DNA from: UBA920 sp964424635
GTDB lineage: Bacteria > Patescibacteriota > Doudnabacteria > UBA920
Assembly (NCBI GenBank): GCA_964424635.1
Contig: CAYRJC010000022.1
Coordinates: 1-14,950 of the forward strand
Length of the DNA: 14,950 bases
Direction of reading: 5' to 3'
Below are positions 1 to 5,825 of this stretch, in pieces. The notes below the pieces were generated by a model. That model did no database searches and was not told where the DNA came from. It saw only the letters and a list, made by a program, of their open reading frames with translations. A program made the translations under genes and the position numbers. Each line of letters opens with the position of its first letter. Position 1 is the first letter of the stretch.

Positions 1-485
1 CCTTGCACACCGGTTCTTATTCCACCTGTTGATGAAATAAAATTAGCTGCTTGAAGAGTAGTGACTCGTTTTCCGTATTTTACAGGGAACAACGCAGCTT
101 GATAAGATTTCCCAGGTTCAAGTTTATGAAAAGTATTTTTAAAATTTTTATCAGTGATTTCTTCACTTAGCTGAGAAAATAAATGTGCATATCTTAATAC
201 CAAATCCTTTAATTCTTCTTCCCATATATAGCTATCCTTAACTTTAAATTCATCCAAGACAACAATCCTTTCAAGGTGAATTGCTTCATAAAAATTTCTA
301 TCGTTTACAGATCCGCAAAACTCCATAATTTTTGCCATTAGCTCAGTTTGTTGTTTAGTATCAAGCACACGGCGAGTATTCCCAAATAAGATTTGGTAAT
401 GAGTTCTAAAATCTCTTTCAGTGCAATTGAATTGTAAACAAAAACCTTTCATTTCATTCCATAAATTTTTCAATATTTTATCCAT
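1..485 (-). CDS. Hypothetical protein, 3' end beyond window
   Basis: The reading frame is open from an ATG at 483-485 to the left edge of the window, giving the first 161 residues; the stop lies outside. The start is well supported: AGGAGG sits seven bases before the ATG, with a consensus promoter further upstream at 596-624. The protein begins MDKILKNLWNEMKGF and is soluble and mixed in charge, with no signal peptide or membrane segment. A later stretch (roughly residues 135-155) reads FPVKYGKRVTTLQ. I do not recognise the family and assign no function. It is the last of seven minus-strand genes that each appear to be transcribed separately. Confidence 0.8.
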   Translation of the reverse strand, partial: MDKILKNLWNEMKGFCLQFNCTERDFRTHYQILFGNTRRVLDTKQQTELMAKIMEFCGSVNDRNFYEAIHLERIVVLDEFKVKDSYIWEEELKDLVLRYAHLFSQLSEEITDKNFKNTFHKLEPGKSYQAALFPVKYGKRVTTLQAANFISSTGGIRTGVQ

Positions 486-595
486 CTTTCCTCCTAATAA
501 TCCTTTTGCATTTTTCTTATTTCTAAAATAAAAACCTGCTAAAATCTTATTTTCTATACCAACTTTTAATTTAAGCAAAGTTTTTATAATAGAAA

Positions 596-624
596 ATAAT
601 ATCAAAAAATAGCCAATTTGTCAA
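596..624 (-). promoter_or_regulatory. Sigma-70 promoter of the partial gene at 1-485
   Basis: On the minus strand, TTGACA (619-624), 17 bases, then TATTAT (596-601). The predicted start of transcription is near 589, giving a leader of about 100 bases before the AGGAGG-led ATG at 485. The -35 box begins about 12 bases after the terminator stem at 636-658, so terminator T-tract and promoter are nearly fused. Confidence 0.75.
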
Positions 625-635
625 TATAAAAATAA

Positions 636-658
636 AAAGCGAGAATAGTTCTCGCTTT
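636..658 (-). terminator. Intrinsic terminator of the membrane-protein gene
   Basis: A perfect 10-bp stem, AAAGCGAGAA against TTCTCGCTTT, encloses a 3-base loop. On the minus strand it is followed by a T-rich run (TTTTTATTTTTA). It lies about 30 bases past the stop codon of the gene at 688-1524. Confidence 0.85.
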
Positions 659-687
659 GTGATGGATTAAAAATCTAAATTTTTAAA

Positions 688-1524
688 TTAATTATTTTCC
701 ATATTAATCTTCTGACGGATTCTCTTGCCTGCATAACGGTCATAAGAATCCTGCAACCACCTTACTATCATTCGCCATAAGTCCTTAATAAAGGTCCCGA
801 CGAAGTATATTGGCAAATCAATCGGCCAGTAAAAGTAATAAGAGAAGAATCTTCGCTTTCTTTCCATAAACCTTGGTTGGTCAGTTGCTTTACCAAGATA
901 ATTATCAGAATTCGGATCAACACTTGGGAATGCATAACTCTCTAACTTAGAATTTAACCAATCCGGCTCTTCAGGGGCAATCGTAGTTTCTAAAATTGAT
1001 GTTTTCCATGCTTCAGCAGCCTGAGCAATTTCATTTCGAGCAGCATCAATCTTGGCTTTCAACTTAGCTTCAGTATTAATACTATCTGTTTCGTCGTCCT
1101 TAGCCCCATCACGCTGTTTGGCTCTTTTTCTTCGATTAAAGTCATCTTGTAATTCCCTTTCTTCGTAATCCTGCTTACTGCTAACAACTGAACCAAAATC
1201 ATTTTTCAAAAAATTCTTAATTGCCTCTGGACGCTTTTCGCTTACCTTATCTACATATAAACCCCAGCGAGCAGTTATCCAAATAAGCCCGCCTAGAAAA
1301 TAAATACCAACAGCAATAGCGCATGCAAAGTAATGATTTAAAAGTAAATATCCGAAGTCAACAGTTCCTGTAACCCACAAAACAGTCACAGTTCCGACAA
1401 CCAAAAAACCACTAATCCAATACCGTTCAGACAATGCTCCGGCAAAGCATAGTAATATTGCTATGCCCCAAACTATAAAAAACGGTAATGTCCAAAATGT
1501 TAACGCTGCCTCCCAAAAACCCAT
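688..1524 (-). CDS. Hypothetical membrane protein with three or more transmembrane helices
   Basis: This gene encodes 278 residues. The N-terminal third is hydrophobic, with likely helices around residues 9-30, 36-57 and 63-86. A charged cytosol-like middle follows (residues 91-220), with an Arg/Lys-rich patch near 130-137 and an Ala-rich, probably helical segment at 152-175. A second aromatic, hydrophobic stretch at about 226-256 (FFSYYFYWPIDLPIYF) probably enters or lies on the membrane, and a basic tail follows. The start is fixed by GGAGG eight bases before the ATG at 1524. It has its own promoter (1616-1644) and terminator (636-658). I do not recognise a characterised family. The layout of helices, charged middle and a membrane-returning end would suit an envelope scaffold, but that is a guess. 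Confidence 0.85.
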   Translation of the reverse strand: MGFWEAALTFWTLPFFIVWGIAILLCFAGALSERYWISGFLVVGTVTVLWVTGTVDFGYLLLNHYFACAIAVGIYFLGGLIWITARWGLYVDKVSEKRPEAIKNFLKNDFGSVVSSKQDYEERELQDDFNRRKRAKQRDGAKDDETDSINTEAKLKAKIDAARNEIAQAAEAWKTSILETTIAPEEPDWLNSKLESYAFPSVDPNSDNYLGKATDQPRFMERKRRFFSYYFYWPIDLPIYFVGTFIKDLWRMIVRWLQDSYDRYAGKRIRQKINMENN

Positions 1525-1615
1525 ATCTTTTCCTCCAGTTAATATATTATTTTGATAGAAAACTCATATTTATCAATATTTTCAGTACTTATAGACAAAT
1601 ATGAATTAATAGTAA

Positions 1616-1644
1616 ATTATACCTAATTGCTTAAAAAATGTCAA
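1616..1644 (-). promoter_or_regulatory. Consensus sigma-70 promoter of the membrane-protein gene
   Basis: On the minus strand, a perfect TTGACA (1639-1644), 17 bases, and a perfect TATAAT (1616-1621). Transcription should start near 1609, leaving a leader of about 85 bases. The leader begins with an imperfect dyad (1565-1574 against 1594-1603, 9 of 10 pairs). Confidence 0.9.
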
Positions 1645-1673
1645 TTATGACTAATAACGTGTACAAACAAAAA

Positions 1674-1694
1674 AAGAGAGATTTACTCTCTCTT
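1674..1694 (-). terminator. Intrinsic terminator of the lipoprotein gene
   Basis: An 8-bp stem, AAGAGAGA against TCTCTCTT, encloses a 5-base loop. On the minus strand it runs into TTTTTTTGTTTG. It begins about 12 bases past the stop codon at 1707. Confidence 0.85.
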
Positions 1695-1706
1695 GTAAAA
1701 TCAGAA

Positions 1707-2264
1707 CTATTTCTTATCAGGCTCCTTTTCTTTTTTAAGGATTTCAATTAAATCCTTGTTTTGACGCAAAACTTCTTCATTATTGGAAATAATCTTTTCA
1801 GCAATTTGCTGACGGTTTAAATTTCCATTTGAAGGATTAGAACTAGAATTAGTTTGATTAACGTTGGTAGCTGGATTATTAGGATTCTGAGTTTGAACAA
1901 CTTCAATTTTATCAANNNNNNNNNNAATACTATTCTCAAAATTATCATTACTATCTGACCTGCAAACAGTAGCATTTTCTGTATGATAGAAAATTTTAAT
2001 CTCTTGTTGATTATTCAAAGCATCTTCAATCTGCTTTTTAAGCTCAGTGCTTTCAATACTAAAATGAAACGACTGACCCATAACTCCGGTCCCATTAGTC
2101 AAACCACCACGCATGATTTCGGCTTCCCAAGTGGGACAAAAATAACCCGACTGAGCAAGCTTAGTAATCATCCCAATCTTCTCGCCCGAACCTGTTTTTA
2201 TATTGCAACCCATAGACAGAACACCCAAAAATACCACCAACACAATTATCAATTTTATTTTCAT
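1707..2264 (-). CDS. Predicted lipoprotein, uncharacterised; sequence interrupted by a 10-N gap
   Basis: The protein starts MKIKLIIVLVVFLGVLSMGC: a basic N-terminus, a hydrophobic core and a cysteine at residue 20 in a lipobox-like LSMGC. It is therefore probably lipidated and held on the outer face of the membrane. Residues 27-107 form a compact domain with the pattern GEKIGMITK, then CPTWEAE, then FHFSIE. This recalls small uncharacterised proteins widespread in bacteria, a memory-based match. After the gap comes an Asn/Gln/Ser/Pro linker (about 123-150), then a charged, probably helical tail rich in Glu and Lys. AAGGAG precedes the ATG. The Ns (1916-1925) keep the frame open as drawn, but the true gap length is unknown, so the 185-residue length is provisional. 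Confidence 0.8.
   Translation of the reverse strand: MKIKLIIVLVVFLGVLSMGCNIKTGSGEKIGMITKLAQSGYFCPTWEAEIMRGGLTNGTGVMGQSFHFSIESTELKKQIEDALNNQQEIKIFYHTENATVCRSDSNDNFENSIXXXXDKIEVVQTQNPNNPATNVNQTNSSSNPSNGNLNRQQIAEKIISNNEEVLRQNKDLIEILKKEKEPDKK
1916..1925. other. Assembly gap, 10 Ns
   Basis: Ten unknown bases inside the lipoprotein gene. The flanks share no obvious repeat. The frame continues on both sides if the gap length is congruent with 10, which fits but does not prove that size. Confidence 0.95.
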
Positions 2265-2343
2265 TTTATCTCCTTTATTTTGAAATTGTCTTGAATAAAC
2301 ACCTCTAACATACTCTTCACAGAGGCCAGTTCAAAGACTAAAT

Positions 2344-2371
2344 ATCATAACATTTACTTAGGCTTTGTCAA
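2344..2371 (-). promoter_or_regulatory. Sigma-70 promoter of the lipoprotein gene
   Basis: On the minus strand, TTGACA (2366-2371), 16 bases, then TATGAT (2344-2349) with a TG one base upstream (extended -10). The leader of about 73 bases can fold a short stem, CCTCT (2302-2306) with AGAGG (2321-2325), before the ribosome binding site. Confidence 0.75.
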
Positions 2372-2441
2372 GCTAATCTATTCCTGTATATTAGATAAAA
2401 TCCTCGTTTGAAAATTATTCAATCGAATAAAACAAAATAAA

Positions 2442-2464
2442 AACACTAGGAGTGAGCTAGTGTT
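2442..2464 (-). terminator. Intrinsic terminator of the protease gene
   Basis: An 8-bp stem, AACACTAG against CTAGTGTT, has a 7-base loop. On the minus strand it is followed by TTTTATTTTGTTTT. It starts 12 bases past the stop codon of the gene above it. Confidence 0.85.
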
Positions 2465-2476
2465 AAATAAAATATA

Positions 2477-3280
2477 TTATGGTTTCTTTTTGCCGCTAAC
2501 AACAATTTGAATAATTTTCAACGCTTCGAACCAAAAAGTGCAAGCACTGACATGTTTTTGATTAGCACCGCCGCCAGTTAATAATCCATAAATCTTGCCT
2601 TCTTTGGTAGCAATTACTCCACCAGAATCTCCCGCAGACGTTATCATACTAATTTCAACTTGATTTTTAACGTCTCCACCTGGACTATTAGATTTATAAG
2701 TTCTTAATTGTGGCTTCCTGATGGTTCCATATTTTATTTTTAAATTATCTTTTGGACTACCGTAAACATCTCTTCTTGTAAACAAAGCCACTGGGAAATC
2801 TTTGCTAATATTATGCGTTTCCGCAAATTTATAGCATAAAGCCTCTGCTGGTCCTGACATATCAGCTTTTACTAAAGCGATGTCATTATGGGGATTACCG
2901 CCACACACCTTCAGTATCTTACAAACCCTTCCATCAACAGTCCTAATGTATTTATCAACATCATCGAGATCATCAACACAGTGATAATTGGTGACAAAAT
3001 ATCCATTGTTAGTTATTAGTAAACCATTAGAAGAATGATAACCATCTTCATCAGTGATCTCCACTAATCCAAGTTCCAAGTTATTTCTAGCGTTTATATC
3101 ACTTAGGTCACTACCCCAATGAAAGTTATTGATAAAATCTTGTAAAGCTAGTTTATCTAACTTTATTTGTTCTTTACCAATTTTTGCTAGGACAGTATTT
3201 CTTGATTTATTATTAAAATCAATATTAATTGGCAAATCACCCAATATAGCTTCTAATAAATCTTTAATATATTTTTTCAT
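2477..3280 (-). CDS. Trypsin-like (chymotrypsin-fold) serine protease, no signal peptide
   Basis: The full catalytic triad of a trypsin-like serine protease is visible in a 267-residue protein: His100 in TNYHCVDD, Asp133 in HNDIALVKAD, and Ser219 in SAGDSGGV, followed by a glycine-rich strand (GLLTGGG). Residues 1-70 precede the protease fold and form a small helical, charged region of unknown role. There is no signal peptide or membrane helix, so the enzyme should act in the cytoplasm unless exported another way. A TTG codon 12 bases upstream (3290-3292) would add four residues, but it overlaps the GGAGG. That GGAGG sits correctly for the ATG at 3280, so I chose 3280. No PDZ domain follows, unlike HtrA/DegP proteases. 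Promoter and terminator are its own. Confidence 0.9.
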   Translation of the reverse strand: MKKYIKDLLEAILGDLPINIDFNNKSRNTVLAKIGKEQIKLDKLALQDFINNFHWGSDLSDINARNNLELGLVEITDEDGYHSSNGLLITNNGYFVTNYHCVDDLDDVDKYIRTVDGRVCKILKVCGGNPHNDIALVKADMSGPAEALCYKFAETHNISKDFPVALFTRRDVYGSPKDNLKIKYGTIRKPQLRTYKSNSPGGDVKNQVEISMITSAGDSGGVIATKEGKIYGLLTGGGANQKHVSACTFWFEALKIIQIVVSGKKKP

Positions 3281-3313
3281 GCAGACCTCCAATAAAAATT
3301 TTTCTAACTTTAA

Positions 3314-3342
3314 ATTATAGCATTTTTTTATTGATTTGTCAA
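3314..3342 (-). promoter_or_regulatory. Perfect consensus sigma-70 promoter of the protease gene
   Basis: On the minus strand, TTGACA (3337-3342), 17 bases, TATAAT (3314-3319). The leader is short, about 27 bases, and ends in TTGGAGGTCTGC before the ATG. Confidence 0.9.
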
Positions 3343-3402
3343 TGATATTGATTAAATGGTAAATATATTGGTTTTCCAGAATATAAATTTAAAAAAATAA
3401 AA

Positions 3403-3423
3403 AAGATTAGCTTAGCTAATCTT
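3403..3423 (-). terminator. Intrinsic terminator of the Cys-containing hypothetical gene
   Basis: A perfect 9-bp stem, AAGATTAGC against GCTAATCTT, has a 3-base loop. On the minus strand it is followed by TTTTATTTTTTT. It starts 11 bases past the stop codon. Confidence 0.85.
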
Positions 3424-3433
3424 ATATTTAACA

Positions 3434-4057
3434 CTATTTGCTTTTATTTCTTTCTTGATAATCACGACGAGCAATTTCTTTTAAATCTTCTTCTTTTTTA
3501 AGAAAAATTTGAACTGCTTCTTCACCACCCTTTCTTTCGATTTTTTTCAGAAGATCCTCGCGAGTAAGCTGATAGCTATCGGGACTACTTCCGTTCGATG
3601 GAATCATTCCACAATAATAAGGAGCTCTCAGTTTAAATAAGCTCCCATGAAAAGCTGAACATGGAATTTCCCTATTAAACGTATCCATATCTCCTGTACT
3701 TAATGCGCAGCCTGAACAAATAATTTTCTCATATTCCTTCTTAAGAAACTCCTCTTTGGTTTTGTAATACCAAGCCCAATACCATTGCTTACCTTCCGGC
3801 GCATCAGGAAACTCATCAACGTTTCCCATATGAGGACCTTCGGGCGGAAAAATAATATTGAATTTTTCTTTTAAAATAGACACTACTTTATTCTGTCTTT
3901 CGACAAGTTCAGAAATCTCCTCTGCTCCACTTTCTTCACTTATATGTTCGCGCCTGACCCCTCTAGCAGTGCTATAAATCAAACCACCCAAACCCTCAAT
4001 CAATACAAAACAATCCATTTCTGTTTCTGGGTTGTCCAAATTATATTCTTTTCCCAT
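3434..4057 (-). CDS. Hypothetical cytosolic protein with four spaced cysteines
   Basis: This gene encodes 207 residues, soluble, with no signal peptide. I chose the ATG at 4057 because AGGAGG lies eight bases before it; an upstream in-frame codon at 4117 would overlap the promoter and has no ribosome binding site. An acidic N-terminal half contains a likely helix (residues 45-67, ISELVERQNKVVSILKEKF). An aromatic patch (QWYWAWYY, 91-98) comes next, then a CSGC pair (114/117) with further cysteines at 133 and 149, and a charged helical C-terminus (168-207). Four cysteines at such spacing could bind zinc, but the pattern matches no finger I know. Family unrecognised and function unknown. Confidence 0.85.
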   Translation of the reverse strand: MGKEYNLDNPETEMDCFVLIEGLGGLIYSTARGVRREHISEESGAEEISELVERQNKVVSILKEKFNIIFPPEGPHMGNVDEFPDAPEGKQWYWAWYYKTKEEFLKKEYEKIICSGCALSTGDMDTFNREIPCSAFHGSLFKLRAPYYCGMIPSNGSSPDSYQLTREDLLKKIERKGGEEAVQIFLKKEEDLKEIARRDYQERNKSK

Positions 4058-4082
4058 TTTTATTCCTCCTATTATTTGCCTA

Positions 4083-4111
4083 AATATACTGCAATATCCT
4101 ATGTTAGTCAA
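4083..4111 (-). promoter_or_regulatory. Sigma-70 promoter of the gene at 3434-4057
   Basis: On the minus strand, TTGACT (4106-4111), 17 bases, TATATT (4083-4088). Transcription should begin near 4076, inside the longer reading frame that opens at 4117. This is a further reason to place the start codon at 4057. Confidence 0.8.
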
Positions 4112-4138
4112 CAGCAATCAAAGTTTAAGAAAATTAAA

Positions 4139-4163
4139 AAACTGTCTTTAAATAAGACAGTTT
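4139..4163 (-). terminator. Intrinsic terminator of trhO
   Basis: A perfect 10-bp stem, AAACTGTCTT against AAGACAGTTT, has a 5-base loop. On the minus strand it is followed by TTTAATTTTCTT. It starts about 15 bases past the stop codon. Confidence 0.85.
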
Positions 4164-4177
4164 CTAGTAAAAATTAG

Positions 4178-5077
4178 TTAGCTAATTCGAGTTTTTTCTT
4201 TATGGCCCATTTCTGGTGGACAAACAAAGTTATCGGACATTTTAATTTCACAATCAGAACAAGCAATGAATTTGCGATTACAATCATCTACCGAACAATT
4301 TGTATATCGTTCACTGACAACGGAACAAAATAAACACTTCCCTACTATCTGGTGATTAGGATCATCAGTGTAAAATCCCATAGCTATTCGGCTGTCAAAG
4401 ACATATAACTTGCCCAAAAAATCCTCGTTAGGGTATTTTTCCATGTAAGAAACTATCCCACCATCTAATTGATAAACATCAGTAAATCCTTGACTCAATA
4501 AATAACCTGAGGCTTTTTCACATCTTACTCCACCAGTACATACCGTTAATACAGTTTTATTCTGAAGATGACGAAGGGACTCAACAAACTTTGGCAGATC
4601 GCGAAAATTAGTCATTGGTGGTAAAATTGATCCTTTAAAATAACCTACTAAATGCTCGTATGCATTGCGCATATCAACAATATAAAATTCCTTACCTTGA
4701 TTAATCCATTCATGCAGCTCTTCGGGTTTTAAGTGAATACCAGTCAATTGATTTGGATCAATATCACATGTCTTATCCAAACCAAGCGATACTAACTCGC
4801 TGCGCACCTTGACCGAAGTTTTTGGAAAACCATTTCCATTACCAACTGCTCGCTTGATATGAGTACCCATAAAGCGAGAGTCTGTGAAAAAGTTTTCAAG
4901 ATAAGCTTCAATATTTTCTCTAGTACCTTCCATTGTTGCATTAATTCCTTCAGATGCAATTATAGTTCTACCTTTTAAACCCAAACGTAGCTGTAATTCC
5001 TTTTGAGATTGCATTAACTTAACTGGGTCAGCAATATGGACATACTTATAAAAAAGAATGATTTCGTAATTTTCCAT
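4178..5077 (-). CDS. trhO: tRNA uridine(34) hydroxylase (rhodanese-domain, TrhO/YceA family)
   Basis: TrhO uses oxygen to hydroxylate U34 in the anticodon of several tRNAs, the first step toward 5-alkoxyuridine wobble modification. The protein shows the whole family layout: an N-terminal acylphosphatase-like domain (IILFYKYV, then ASEGINAT near residues 41-48), a central rhodanese domain with VDMRNAYEH, and the active loop VCTGGVRCEKAS, whose first cysteine (residue 180) is the catalytic position. A C-terminal cysteine cluster follows (CLFC, then NC, DDC, then CSDC), probably zinc-binding. I placed the start at 5077 (299 residues). The promoter at 5085-5113 predicts transcription beginning about there, so an ATG three codons upstream (5086) would not be transcribed. 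There is no Shine-Dalgarno, so the mRNA looks leaderless. Confidence 0.93.
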   Translation of the reverse strand: MENYEIILFYKYVHIADPVKLMQSQKELQLRLGLKGRTIIASEGINATMEGTRENIEAYLENFFTDSRFMGTHIKRAVGNGNGFPKTSVKVRSELVSLGLDKTCDIDPNQLTGIHLKPEELHEWINQGKEFYIVDMRNAYEHLVGYFKGSILPPMTNFRDLPKFVESLRHLQNKTVLTVCTGGVRCEKASGYLLSQGFTDVYQLDGGIVSYMEKYPNEDFLGKLYVFDSRIAMGFYTDDPNHQIVGKCLFCSVVSERYTNCSVDDCNRKFIACSDCEIKMSDNFVCPPEMGHKEKTRIS

Positions 5078-5084
5078 GAACTTC

Positions 5085-5113
5085 ATAATACTATTTTTTA
5101 GCTATTTAGTCAA
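5085..5113 (-). promoter_or_regulatory. Promoter of trhO, placing a leaderless start
   Basis: On the minus strand, TTGACT (5108-5113), 17 bases, TATTAT (5085-5090). The expected +1 is about 5078, one base before the ATG at 5077. The -35 box begins six bases beyond the terminator stem of the gene upstream. Confidence 0.8.
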
Positions 5114-5119
5114 TAAAAA

Positions 5120-5142
5120 ACCGCTTTTATTTATAAAGCGGT
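5120..5142 (-). terminator. Intrinsic terminator of the hypothetical gene at 5152-5760
   Basis: An 8-bp GC-containing stem, ACCGCTTT against AAAGCGGT, has a 7-base loop. On the minus strand it is followed by TTTTTTATT, which runs directly into the -35 box of trhO. Confidence 0.85.
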
Positions 5143-5151
5143 ATGATTATC

Positions 5152-5760
5152 TCACACATAAACATTAGCTAGGTTTCCAAACAAATTATTTATCATTGAG
5201 GTATCCACATTTGGACGCCAATAACTACTACTCGGAAGATTAACCAAAGCACTTATCTTAGAACTAGAAATCTGTTGCAGATTATTTTGCAGCCCATGTT
5301 CACTGATTATAAAATCCAAAATAGTTTTTGGAGTGACAGGTTCAAAACTATTACAATGAAAAAGATGAAAATGAATATTTCCAGCTTGAGGTGGTTTTAT
5401 ACCAGAAGCAGTTTCTATAAGCTTTCTTAAATACTTATTTTTAAAATCATAACTGATCCTGCCGTTAATCACTTGCGATTCAATGGCTTCGATAATTGGT
5501 CCATTCAAACCAGCAATCAGATGAATTCGACCACCAGTCGCATTCTTAAAACTATCTCTTACCCCGATTATTCCTCGAAGTTTATTTTCTTGTATGCGAC
5601 CTTTATTTAAATCCAAATATTTCTGAATATTTTTACTTAATTCAATTTTTGGATCTAAGTCCACATGCTTTTCAGTCAAAAAATGAAAATGCTTAGCAAT
5701 ATACGATGCATAAAATAAAGCGTCTACCTCAAAAGTAGCTTTGGTTTTTATTTTTTTCAT
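5152..5760 (-). CDS. Hypothetical protein with a His/Cys cluster
   Basis: This gene encodes 202 soluble residues, with no signal peptide. The ATG at 5760 is preceded by AGGAGG at good spacing. The N-terminal part looks helical (VDALFYASYIAKHFHF, then charged helices to residue 60). The middle has GIIGVRDSFKNATGGRIHLIAGLNG (about 64-87), which reads like a strand-rich core. Residues 130-136 are HFHLFHC, three histidines and a cysteine close together, a possible metal site. The C-terminus is Asn/Ser-rich. I do not recognise the family. Its promoter overlaps the end of galE (5797-5825) and its terminator is at 5120-5142, so it is likely expressed separately, although read-through from galE is possible because no clear terminator separates them. 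Confidence 0.8.
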   Translation of the reverse strand: MKKIKTKATFEVDALFYASYIAKHFHFLTEKHVDLDPKIELSKNIQKYLDLNKGRIQENKLRGIIGVRDSFKNATGGRIHLIAGLNGPIIEAIESQVINGRISYDFKNKYLRKLIETASGIKPPQAGNIHFHLFHCNSFEPVTPKTILDFIISEHGLQNNLQQISSSKISALVNLPSSSYWRPNVDTSMINNLFGNLANVYV

Positions 5761-5796
5761 ATTTCCTCCTAAATAATATTTTTATATTAACTCAAT

Positions 5797-5825
5797 ACTA
5801 TATTGAAATAAATTGTTTTAGTCAA
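5797..5825 (-). promoter_or_regulatory. Promoter of the 5152-5760 gene, overlapping the galE stop codon
   Basis: On the minus strand, TTGACT (5820-5825), 17 bases, TATAGT (5797-5802). The -35 box lies in the last codons and stop of galE. A small dyad TCAATA-CTA-TATTGA (5792-5806) covers the -10 box and could be an operator or a weak hairpin. Confidence 0.75.

Noticed and set aside
1983..4177. Plus-strand open frames at 1983-2294, 3129-3320 and 3944-4177
   Set aside because: All are antisense to supported genes or their promoters and terminators, without start signals.
480..5825. Integron-like cassette array, suggested by single genes each ending in a hairpin
   Set aside because: The hairpins are ordinary T-tailed terminators of unrelated sequence, each gene has its own promoter, and there is no integrase or attC-type core (GTTRRRY) in view.
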